From Armatimonadota bacterium (lineage in GTDB: Bacteria > Armatimonadota > Abditibacteriia > CG2-30-59-28): DNA of 5,847 bases. Below are positions 1-5,847 of this stretch, piece by piece. The notes beneath the pieces are model-generated. The model was not told the DNA's origin, made no database searches, and worked only from the letters and a program-made list of their open reading frames with translations. The number at the start of each line of letters is the position of its first letter. The stretch's first letter is position 1. Position numbers and translations under genes: made by a program. The stretch lies in NCBI GenBank assembly GCA_016199605.1, contig JACQGJ010000162.1, positions 1-5,847 on the forward strand, read 5' to 3'.

Positions 1-2289
1 GCCCAAAGCGTACACGTCTCCCTGCACCCAGGCGCCGGCGTGGCAGGGGTGCCTGTCAACCGCTTCTTCCCTCGTGTCTTCGGGTTTGTCTTTCGCGAAG
101 GACAGGAGAGAAACTTGCGATGCGCTGAGTCCGAGAGTGCCCGAGCGCCACTTGGGCTGGAACAAGTAAATGCCGGCGCCCTTCACGAACTGCATGACAT
201 CGAAGCGCCTCACTTGGCCCTGCTGGTCGCCAAAATCCTCCGTCTTCCATTGACCGATGAGGTGGAGGCGATAGGGTTTGTCGGCATCCTCGAACCCGAG
301 CCGCTCCATCAACTCACCCATGCGAGCCGCCATCGAATCCACGAGGTGAATGGTGTCGTTAAAACACTGAGGGGTCTCCACCTTGGCTTGCGCAGCCAGC
401 GCATCGAACCACTCGGGGTAAAGCGAGGTCACCGCGTTACTGCCGGCGGAGTAGAGGTCGAAGCGTTGTTTCGCCGTCTCGCGGTCCTTCGGATCCACAC
501 CTTCGTCACCGTGCAAGACCTCGCTCAACTGCCACACCGACTTGAGCATTCGCAGGTATCCCTGAATGATCCGTGTCTCGAGGACTGAAGACTTGTCCCC
601 AATCTCGTTCGCGAGGGTAAGGGCTGCCACACACCGCGCCAAATCCTCGTCAAACCGCGCCTCGCTCTTGAAGGACTCGAAAATGGAAGTGCCGAGAGGT
701 CGCTTGACGTACCCACCTGCCACCTTGTCGATGTCACGCAGGTAGTTCTCGAGGAAAGGGAAACGCGATTCATACAGGTCCCAGCTCGCGGGACCGAGAG
801 TTTGCGTCCACAGGGCGAACTTGTCGGGGTCCTTTATTCCGTGACGCACCGCGTAGGCTTTTGTGAATTCCTCGGTCGTGCGGCCGTGGGCGTTCCACGA
901 CCACTCCGCCGCCCCTTCCACGTTTACCGGGTAGATCCAGTTGGCAGGCACGGTATAGCCAACGAGGCAGCTCAACCCCTTGTCCACAAACTCGGTCATC
1001 CGGTAGTGAACGAATTCGGGATTGGAGAACGGCCCAACGATGAGCCAGTTCGCTCCGAGTGTGGGATACACTCCGAGCCACCGACCCTTCTTCGCGTATT
1101 CTTCGAGCAGAGGATAGATCATCGAACGGCGGCTGGTGTCGTAGGTGCGACCACCGTCGTAGTAGGAGACCTTCACACCCTCCGGCACGGCCGCGAGAAT
1201 CTTCTCATTGGAGCTATAGCTCGCCTGCGTCAGCAGCAACCGAAGGCCCAGCTTGGGGCAGTTCTCCTTCGCTCTTTCCCAAGCTGCCACGCAGGCATGC
1301 ATCTCATTCACGAACCGGTCGTTCTTCACGCATCGCTCGCATTTGCAGCCTTGCCCTTCCTCGGACATCCAGATCATCACGTCGAAGACGCCGGGGATCC
1401 GCCCGAGGTCCGAGAGCCACTGCGAGAGGAGAGTCACCACCTCGGGGCGGGAGAAGCACAGGCTGTCCGGGACTCCGGCAGCCTTCAGTTGGGGGAAGGC
1501 TTTGAAGAGGCCCGTGTCCCCAAGCTGTTCCAAGTGGTGAATGATGGGGACGATCCGCACGGCGTGCGTCCGCGCACGGTCCATCAGCTTCACATCCATG
1601 GTCGCATGACCAATCCCGGTGTCGTCCACGGTGAGGTCGGCGTGCTTCTCGATGAGGTTGAGTTTCCGGTCGGACATCCACTCCACGTCCTCGACTACGC
1701 TGCCGCCCCACTCTCCGCGTTCCTCCAGGTCCGGCCAGTCAACGATCCTGACGACGGGAACGTCGACGGTTGCTGCCGGACCTTTCCCTTTCACCGTTGG
1801 CCTGAGGAGTTGGATCAAAGTCTTGACGGCGTAGTAAACGCCGACCTCGGTAATCCCGGCGCAGGTAACCCCCGCGACTTTCCCGCCTGACGCTTGCCTG
1901 GTCGCGAGGAGGTAAGCCTGGTCAGAGTTGCGAAACTGGCTCAGCTTCTTTCGGTCGGAGTCCCGTCGGGCGAAGGTGATGGTAATCCTGGTACGCGGTC
2001 CGCCACCTGGACCGACGGGCACTTGAACCTCCGCCGTCTCCTTGAGGCAGGCGACCAGTTCCTGTGCCGCGACCTGGTCCAGTTCCGTGGGAGAAGAAGG
2101 AAGCAGAATTCGAAGCGACCGCACCGGCACCCGAAGCTTTCCGGTGATGTCAACCTGCTTCGGCTGTGGCACCAACCAGCGAGTCCAGTCGCGGACCTCC
2201 TCCGGCTGAAGGTTCTGCCGTTTCATATCGGTGAACCCGACGGAAACAGTGAGGGCAGTCAACAAAACCGGGTGAAGCATCCTGATCAT
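1..2289 (-). CDS. GH20/DUF4838-like glycosidase-related protein, probably exported (3' end beyond window)
   Basis: The frame stays open for 763 codons from ATG at 2289 to base 1 with no stop, so the C terminus is missing. This start is chosen because AGGAGG lies 7 bases upstream and the first residues (MIRMLHPVLLTALTVSVGF) look like a short signal peptide without a clear cleavage site. Residues about 35-165 resemble the GH20b/GH67 N-terminal alpha/beta domain, ending in a GVYYAVKTLIQLL helix typical of it. A TIM-barrel-like region follows: VRIVDWPDLEERG (181-192) matches the first-strand D.P...RG signature of GH20/GH84 enzymes, and VMIWMSEEGQGCKCERC (304-320) places an acidic pair E310-E311 where GH20 has its catalytic D-E, followed by C315-x-C317-x2-C320 as in DUF4838 proteins. 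AEWSWNAHGR (461-470) is another family-like block. From about 675 (W681) a beta-sandwich begins that may bind carbohydrate. Glycoside hydrolysis is inferred; the substrate is unknown. It has its own promoter downstream of the cytochrome gene. Confidence 0.88.
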   Translation of the reverse strand, partial: MIRMLHPVLLTALTVSVGFTDMKRQNLQPEEVRDWTRWLVPQPKQVDITGKLRVPVRSLRILLPSSPTELDQVAAQELVACLKETAEVQVPVGPGGGPRTRITITFARRDSDRKKLSQFRNSDQAYLLATRQASGGKVAGVTCAGITEVGVYYAVKTLIQLLRPTVKGKGPAATVDVPVVRIVDWPDLEERGEWGGSVVEDVEWMSDRKLNLIEKHADLTVDDTGIGHATMDVKLMDRARTHAVRIVPIIHHLEQLGDTGLFKAFPQLKAAGVPDSLCFSRPEVVTLLSQWLSDLGRIPGVFDVMIWMSEEGQGCKCERCVKNDRFVNEMHACVAAWERAKENCPKLGLRLLLTQASYSSNEKILAAVPEGVKVSYYDGGRTYDTSRRSMIYPLLEEYAKKGRWLGVYPTLGANWLIVGPFSNPEFVHYRMTEFVDKGLSCLVGYTVPANWIYPVNVEGAAEWSWNAHGRTTEEFTKAYAVRHGIKDPDKFALWTQTLGPASWDLYESRFPFLENYLRDIDKVAGGYVKRPLGTSIFESFKSEARFDEDLARCVAALTLANEIGDKSSVLETRIIQGYLRMLKSVWQLSEVLHGDEGVDPKDRETAKQRFDLYSAGSNAVTSLYPEWFDALAAQAKVETPQCFNDTIHLVDSMAARMGELMERLGFEDADKPYRLHLIGQWKTEDFGDQQGQVRRFDVMQFVKGAGIYLFQPKWRSGTLGLSASQVSLLSFAKDKPEDTREEAVDRHPCHAGAWVQGDVYALG

Positions 2290-2296
2290 TCGAGAA

Positions 2297-2302
2297 CCTC
2301 CT
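2297..2302 (-). promoter_or_regulatory. Ribosome binding site (AGGAGG)
   Basis: A perfect AGGAGG lies 7 bases upstream of the ATG at 2289. It favours this start over the in-frame ATGs at 2280 (codon 4) and 2226 (codon 22); the latter would remove the putative signal peptide. Confidence 0.85.
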
Positions 2303-2312
2303 GATGGGGCGA

Positions 2313-2341
2313 AGTATCCGGTTTCAGGTCCGGTGTGTCAA
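2313..2341 (-). promoter_or_regulatory. Sigma-70-type promoter of the GH20/DUF4838-like gene
   Basis: On the minus strand, TTGACA (2341-2336) matches the -35 consensus exactly. It is followed by a 17-base spacer and GATACT (2318-2313), which matches four of six bases of the -10 consensus. The expected transcription start is near A2305, giving a leader of only about 16 bases before the ATG at 2289, just enough for the ribosome binding site. Position, strand and spacing all agree. Use of this exact consensus in the host is assumed. Confidence 0.65.
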
Positions 2342-2354
2342 GAGCCTCAACTCC

Positions 2355-2370
2355 ATCTCCCGATCTCCCG
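2355..2370. repeat. Tandem 8-bp direct repeat upstream of promoter
   Basis: ATCTCCCG occurs twice in tandem (2355-2362 and 2363-2370, plus strand). The pair lies 13 bases upstream of the -35 box, where an activator would bind in direct-repeat fashion. The repeat is seen directly; a regulatory role is inference. Confidence 0.4.
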
Positions 2371-2382
2371 CCCATGCCTCAA

Positions 2383-2394
2383 GACGCATGCGTC
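2383..2394. promoter_or_regulatory. 12-bp perfect palindrome, candidate operator
   Basis: GACGCATGCGTC is a perfect inverted repeat without spacer, centred about 47 bases upstream of the -35 box of the GH20/DUF4838-like gene. Such symmetry suits a dimeric transcription factor. The symmetry ends exactly at 12 bp. No regulator gene is visible in the window. Confidence 0.4.
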
Positions 2395-2516
2395 ATCTCC
2401 GCCGGTGTCGCCTACAGCAGTCCCAGCGACCGACAGGGGTGACTCTCACACAGTGACGAGACTACGGAGTCCCGGGCAAAGGAATTGGGCTCAATCTACG
2501 GGATCAGCGCCTGCGA

Positions 2517-2550
2517 GCCTCTGGCAATCGGGGAGCATGGCGCCAGAGGC
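2517..2550. repeat. 9-bp perfect inverted repeat (hairpin)
   Basis: GCCTCTGGC (2517-2525) and GCCAGAGGC (2542-2550) are perfectly complementary and flank a 16-base loop. The stem is GC-rich and would be stable in RNA. Neither side has a T-run, so it does not look like a classical Rho-independent terminator. It lies 66 to 99 bases past the stop of the cytochrome gene and could protect the 3' end or pause transcription. Confidence 0.5.
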
Positions 2551-2572
2551 CTAATGGACTCAGAGAATCTGA

Positions 2573-2615
2573 AAGGGCTTGATGAAGGAAGGAACAGGAG
2601 ATATGACAAGCCCTT
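2573..2615 (-). terminator. Inverted repeat directly after the cytochrome stop codon, weak terminator candidate
   Basis: AAGGGCTTG (2573-2581) and CAAGCCCTT (2607-2615) form a perfect 9-bp stem with a 25-base loop. On the minus strand the first arm starts at the base next to the TAG stop. After the stem the transcript reads UCAGAUUCUC, only moderately U-rich, and the loop is long, so termination here would be inefficient or factor-assisted. The inverted repeat is certain; the terminator function is not. Confidence 0.35.
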
Positions 2616-5600
2616 CTAACCTCGCCTGTCTGTCACTTTCAGCACTCGAGCGTCTGCCCAGTTAGCTTCATCAGCGTTGTAATTGTCTCCAGCTTCAGTG
2701 ACGACGATGCGCAGTTCCTTTACACCCGACAGACCCACGTCGACCTCCTTCACTTCCCGGAGACCGTGCATGACGCCACTTTCGTACAGCAGTTTCCCGT
2801 CCCCGAAGACCTGGAATGTCACAGTGCCGATCTCTTCAGCTCCGCCGATGACGGCGAAGAGGCGCTGATACTTTCCGTCCAACCGGTAGACGATTTCCGA
2901 GGGTGCGTGTGTACCGATTCCTTTGGGGTAGCGACGGCCGCCAAGACGCAGTATGTGGTTTTCGATGTCCTTGTCGCGGCGTGGCAGTCCATCGCCATTG
3001 GGAGTCCAGCCGGACCGAGCCGATTCCCATGGCAGGTCGCTGAGGAAGACCCAATCTCCGGCGGGAACGGCACGCAACTCGTTTCCCGCAGTGCGGGGTG
3101 GCGAGGCTGGGAGCGATACCTCCTGCCGCTCTGCGTTTGTCCCGCGCAGGGAGAGCAGGTCTTCGCGCGGGCGCCGCATCAGTTGGTCGCGCAGTGTGGT
3201 CAACGCGGTGAGGAGCCTCTTGTAGTCGGGGTCTTCGGTGCTGGCGAAGACGCTTCCCTCGCAACGCCCCCACCCGCCTGACGATCGGGAAAGGGGGGCT
3301 TGCAGGGCACGGCTCATCTTGACTTCACGACGGTTGAGGCTGAGCCACCAGGTATCGTCGCGTCCGTCATCGCCTTGACCGTGACAGCTTCCGCATCGAC
3401 GAGAGTAAACTTCGTCCATTGATTCCCGGAGGGCTCCGGTGAAGACGTGCCGGTCACCGTAGACGCTTTCGTAACGGTCGAAGTAAACCCCGTTGGCGTC
3501 AATCCAGTTGGCAAGCCGCTGCCATTCCTCCTCCGTTAGTTGAACACCGTGGTGTCCTGACTCCAGCATTTTCGTCAGGCGCGATATTTTTGAGCCGTAG
3601 GTGTAGGGTGGGCGAGAGTAGACATCGTCAGGGTTGTCCCATCGCATGGCGTTGGCGGTGTTGAGGTGGGGCAGCAACTCCTGATATGCGATGTTGAACT
3701 GGTCGGTCAGGTCGTCGGTAAGAAGGACCTTGTTCGCTGTCCGGTCGAAAGCGTGGCAGCCCACGCACTTCGTGTTGAGAACAGGCTGCACATCACGCAG
3801 GAAACTGATGGTTTCGATACCCCACGGCGGCGGCGTCGGGCAGCTCGGAGGGCGACGGGCGGCCTTTGCCATGATGTTCGGCGGCGGCGAAGTGCGTGGC
3901 TCGTGGCAGCCGACGCAGGTTCGCTTCTCGTTCGGCTTCAGGCAGACGACGCTTCTCATCCGCTGGATCTCCCGCTGGTTCTCGTCCAGCACCTCGAAGT
4001 AGACATTGCGGTTTGCGGGCACGACGAAATGTGCCGACCCGTCTGGCTCAATCGGGACCGTACCGAAGATGCGCTTGATGGTATAGATGCCTGTGGCGCC
4101 GGTGACAACGACACCACCTGTGGAGACGCCTTTGCGCGGCACATCCTCCAGTATCCGCAGGTGCCTGGCTGTCCCTCGCGATACGCCGGGCAGCCCTCGG
4201 TAGACATCCATCAGCAGCAAGGTCGCCTCAGCCTGAGAGGCGTCATCACGCCCCGCCCTGTCCGACCCAGACTGCGCGACCGGCAGTACGTGCGGGCGCG
4301 GTCGTGGTGCCAGCGGCACCGGTTCCGCACAGGAGATATCGGGGTCGCGGTAGATGAGCGCGAGGTTGCCATGCCGGTCGCCGACATACAGCGCCCAACT
4401 GTTCTCCAACCACGGGAGTACTGTCGGGGTGAAGGAACAGAGGTAGGTTGTGCTGCGAACGGGCAAGGGCACGGGATCGCTGAACCAGCCGTAACGACTG
4501 TCCTCTGCCTTTTCGCCAGTAACAGGAACCCCCGGAGTCAGCACCGTGATGGGCCTGCTCCCATCCACGCCGCGCCATTGATCAATCAACCCAATCGGTC
4601 CGTGCGTTTGCCCGTGGTGCGCCGTGAAAAGCGCCATGACCTTGTTGCTGCCGGGCACGGTTCGAGGGAACATCGTGACGTTGGGGCGAATCGTGGCGTT
4701 GCCGTAATAGGGCGCGACCTGTGTGCCGTCCGGGTTCATGGTGAACAGCTTGTGCAGCGAGGTAACGGAACGCTCGTTGTATTCCCAGCGGCTGTAGAGA
4801 ATGCGACCGTCGGGCAGCACGGTCGGGTTGAAGTCGTTGAAGACGTTGAAGCTCAGTTGCTGAATGAGTCCCTCACCCCCAGCCTCTCTCCCACGCGGCG
4901 GGAGAAGGGAATCCATGACAAAGAGGTTGGGGGAGTGGCGGTCACCGCCGCACATGACGAAGTGCTCAGAGCGGTCGGAGGTGAAGCCGGTCTCTCCGTT
5001 GGGCAGATAGAACGGCTCGCAGTCGTTCTTCGGTCCGAAGGTGAGTTGCCGCAGTCCTCTGCCGTCAGACCCCGTTTCGTAGAGGTGATAGCTCTGCTTG
5101 CCGTCCCACTTGTCGGAGCCATTCCCGAAGGAGAAGAGGAATCGCTTCGCGTCCCAGTGCAGGCAGACATCGCGGTAGACGCCTTCTCCCAGCGAGTCTA
5201 CCACGGGCGTGACTTTCCCATCCGGGCGGACGGGCGACAGTCGAAAGATACCTCCACCGGGCCGGTTGAAGAGATGGTGCGCGTCCATAAAGGGCTGCTC
5301 GGAGAAGAACGGCTTGCGTTTGACGAAAAGCAGGGAGTCGAAGTTGATGCGACGCAGGAGGAGATCGTCACGAAGGGCGCATGCGTGCCCAAACAGCGTG
5401 CGCCAGGGCGTTGTAAGTGATACCTGATGGGTGGTTGGAGGTTGGGTTGCGGAGGTCAGAAGATGCTGAGAGCGTTGACGAAGGTCGGAAAGGAGAGAGG
5501 AAGCCTTTGCGTCAGGAGTATCAGTGAGAATCTGTTCCGCGCCTTTCAGCACCGAGGCAACGTCTTCTGCGTATGTGAACAACGGCAGCCAATACGACGA

Positions 5601-5847
5601 CCCCTGCGAAGGTAGGGAACTTCCAGTGTCCCGTTCCTGAATCGTCAACAGCAGCAGCCCACCGCCCGGCCCGTTGAGACCAACGGACAAACGCACAGTC
5701 TCTGCTGCGCCTGATGCGAGTGCGATAGTCTTCTCACCGCACACGCGTTCCTCTTGCGGCCTGAGGAAGCGCAATCGGAGTGTGAGTGTCAACGGCTTGC
5801 CGCTGACATTGCGTAATCCGATAGGCAGATCATTCATTCCCAACCCA
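2616..5847 (-). CDS. HzsA-like triheme c-type cytochrome with PD40 propeller and C-terminal NPCBM domain (5' end beyond window)
   Basis: The frame is open to the right edge and ends at TAG (2618-2616). Residues are numbered here from the TTG at 5843, which is probably not the start: no ribosome binding site precedes it or the ATG at 5837, and the protein begins inside a beta-sandwich. Domains: beta-sandwich (1-75); helical segment (90-135); the HzsA-family entry block from W147 (INFDSLLFVKRKPF, then RPGGG); PD40/TolB-like propeller to about 500, with GLRQLTFGPKNDCEPFYLPN and LSFNVFNDFNPTVLPDGRIL; an HzsA-middle-like domain (about 540-640, DVYRGLPGVSRG, then DGSAHFVVPANRNVYFEVLD); heme motifs C643VGCH, C693VGCH and C817GSCH; the family block APLSRSSGGWGRC (850-861); and NPCBM (928-1070, with KGIGTHAPSEIVYRL). 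C227, C275 and C298 in the propeller could be metal or heme-site ligands. Covalent heme requires export, so a signal peptide is expected upstream. Electron transfer or redox catalysis on or near glycans is inferred; true hydrazine synthase activity is unlikely. Confidence 0.93.
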   Translation of the reverse strand, partial: GLGMNDLPIGLRNVSGKPLTLTLRLRFLRPQEERVCGEKTIALASGAAETVRLSVGLNGPGGGLLLLTIQERDTGSSLPSQGSSYWLPLFTYAEDVASVLKGAEQILTDTPDAKASSLLSDLRQRSQHLLTSATQPPTTHQVSLTTPWRTLFGHACALRDDLLLRRINFDSLLFVKRKPFFSEQPFMDAHHLFNRPGGGIFRLSPVRPDGKVTPVVDSLGEGVYRDVCLHWDAKRFLFSFGNGSDKWDGKQSYHLYETGSDGRGLRQLTFGPKNDCEPFYLPNGETGFTSDRSEHFVMCGGDRHSPNLFVMDSLLPPRGREAGGEGLIQQLSFNVFNDFNPTVLPDGRILYSRWEYNERSVTSLHKLFTMNPDGTQVAPYYGNATIRPNVTMFPRTVPGSNKVMALFTAHHGQTHGPIGLIDQWRGVDGSRPITVLTPGVPVTGEKAEDSRYGWFSDPVPLPVRSTTYLCSFTPTVLPWLENSWALYVGDRHGNLALIYRDPDISCAEPVPLAPRPRPHVLPVAQSGSDRAGRDDASQAEATLLLMDVYRGLPGVSRGTARHLRILEDVPRKGVSTGGVVVTGATGIYTIKRIFGTVPIEPDGSAHFVVPANRNVYFEVLDENQREIQRMRSVVCLKPNEKRTCVGCHEPRTSPPPNIMAKAARRPPSCPTPPPWGIETISFLRDVQPVLNTKCVGCHAFDRTANKVLLTDDLTDQFNIAYQELLPHLNTANAMRWDNPDDVYSRPPYTYGSKISRLTKMLESGHHGVQLTEEEWQRLANWIDANGVYFDRYESVYGDRHVFTGALRESMDEVYSRRCGSCHGQGDDGRDDTWWLSLNRREVKMSRALQAPLSRSSGGWGRCEGSVFASTEDPDYKRLLTALTTLRDQLMRRPREDLLSLRGTNAERQEVSLPASPPRTAGNELRAVPAGDWVFLSDLPWESARSGWTPNGDGLPRRDKDIENHILRLGGRRYPKGIGTHAPSEIVYRLDGKYQRLFAVIGGAEEIGTVTFQVFGDGKLLYESGVMHGLREVKEVDVGLSGVKELRIVVTEAGDNYNADEANWADARVLKVTDRRG
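3085..3151. repeat. Cluster of three small hairpins in the linker before NPCBM
   Basis: Three inverted repeats follow one another within 67 bases: CCCGC-AGT-GCGGG (3085-3097), GGC..GGAG with loop CGATAC and CTCC.GCC (3105-3127), and CTGCG with loop TTTGTCCCG and CGCAG (about 3130-3150). They encode residues 898-920 of the cytochrome gene, a poorly conserved Ser/Pro-containing linker between the HzsA-like part and NPCBM. The density of symmetry suggests a domesticated repeat element, but GC-rich coding DNA gives short hairpins by chance. Confidence 0.3.
4869..4910. repeat. REP-like dispersed palindromic repeat embedded in the cytochrome gene
   Basis: The plus strand reads TCCCTCACCCCCAGCCTCTC followed by CCACGCGGCGGGAGAAGGGA. 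The stem pairs CCTCTCTCCC (4883-4892) with GGGAGAAGGG (4900-4909), allowing one mismatch and one G-T pair, around a 7-base loop. The wording, a CCCTCACCCC-AGCC box followed by CTCTCCC, a short loop and GGGAGA, is that of short intergenic palindromic repeats seen in many copies in various bacterial genomes. Here it is in frame and encodes residues 312-325 (SLLPPRGREAGGEG) between NLFVMD and IQQLSFN, where relatives usually have a short DG-type turn between propeller blades. Assignment to a repeat family is from memory of its form. Confidence 0.55.

Larger units (their letters stand above)
2290..2615. other. Intergenic region with regulatory signals, no gene
   Basis: No frame here has a ribosome binding site or recognisable protein. 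A 73-codon frame on the plus strand starting at GTG 2333 overlaps the promoter of the minus-strand gene and reads as low-complexity Ser/Pro/Arg sequence. Reading down the minus strand, the region contains two inverted repeats next to the end of the cytochrome gene, a stretch of about 120 bases (2395-2516) in which only very weak symmetry is visible, a 12-bp palindrome, an 8-bp tandem repeat, the promoter and the ribosome binding site of the GH20/DUF4838-like gene. Confidence 0.8.

Noticed and set aside
40..588. 182-codon open frame on the plus strand
   Set aside because: It is antisense to the C-terminal part of the GH20/DUF4838-like gene, with no motif and no convincing ribosome binding site.
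802..1890. 362-codon open frame on the plus strand
   Set aside because: It lies antisense to the GH20/DUF4838-like gene, which has family motifs, a promoter and a ribosome binding site. The plus-strand product is rich in Arg/His/Pro/Val with no recognisable domain, as expected of a GC-bias shadow.
2333..2554. 73-codon plus-strand frame in the intergenic region
   Set aside because: It starts at GTG, lacks a ribosome binding site, overlaps the minus-strand promoter and both candidate operator repeats, and encodes low-complexity sequence.
3266..3299. Strong GC hairpin (GCCCCC with GGGGGC, CCCG with CGGG) inside the cytochrome gene, considered as a second inserted repeat
   Set aside because: It encodes part of the APLSRSSGGWGRC block, which matches a conserved block of the HzsA-like family, so the symmetry is best explained by codon choice rather than insertion.
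3666..5420. 584-codon open frame on the plus strand
   Set aside because: It is fully antisense to the HzsA-like gene. Its translation has no domain or motif, and the opposite frame carries conserved propeller and heme motifs throughout.
5835..5843. TTG (5843) or ATG (5837) as the start of the cytochrome gene
   Set aside because: There is no ribosome binding site before either, the frame stays open to the window edge, and the protein would begin in the middle of a beta-sandwich without a signal peptide. The real start is most likely beyond 5847.
2616..5847. Annotation as true hydrazine synthase subunit alpha (hzsA)
   Set aside because: The similarity is at family level. The axial Tyr position is Thr, an NPCBM domain is fused on, and no hzsB/hzsC-like or other anammox gene is visible.

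Overview
The window holds two large protein genes, both on the minus strand and both cut by a window edge, separated by an intergenic region of about 326 bases. The long open frames on the plus strand look like antisense shadows of these genes, produced by GC-rich codon use. The organism is probably a free-living bacterium of the Planctomycetota/Verrucomicrobiota type or an allied phylum such as Armatimonadota. This rests on family distribution: multi-heme proteins resembling the alpha subunit of hydrazine synthase, NPCBM domains and DUF4838/GH20-like proteins are all common there. It is an inference, because there is no rRNA or marker gene here.

Right part (5847 down to 2616, minus strand): the C-terminal 1,076 or so residues of an exported multi-domain protein. 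In order it has a beta-sandwich segment, a PD40/TolB-like beta-propeller, a middle domain resembling that of hydrazine synthase alpha (HzsA), three c-type heme motifs (CVGCH, CVGCH, CGSCH), and a C-terminal NPCBM carbohydrate-binding domain. Its true start lies beyond the right edge. Two short hairpin-forming stretches are embedded in its coding sequence. One resembles the dispersed palindromic repeats found in many bacterial genomes and sits in a propeller loop. The other lies in the linker before NPCBM.

Middle (2615 down to 2290): two perfect 9-bp inverted repeats follow the stop of the cytochrome gene and may form a weak terminator or a 3' RNA structure. Next come a 12-bp perfect palindrome and an 8-bp tandem repeat. 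A good sigma-70-type promoter (TTGACA, 17-bp spacer, GATACT) follows, with a perfect AGGAGG ribosome binding site. The second gene therefore appears to have its own, possibly regulated, promoter.

Left part (2289 down to 1): the first 763 residues of a probably exported protein related to GH20/DUF4838 glycosidases. It has a GH20b/GH67-N-like N-terminal domain, a TIM-barrel-like region with an acidic pair and a CxCxxC motif, and a C-terminal beta-sandwich. The stop lies beyond the left edge.

Taken together, the two genes suggest an extracytoplasmic carbohydrate-related locus pairing a glycan-hydrolase-like protein with a carbohydrate-binding triheme protein. No substrate or redox partner can be read from the sequence. 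No RNA gene, CRISPR array, transposase or origin was seen.
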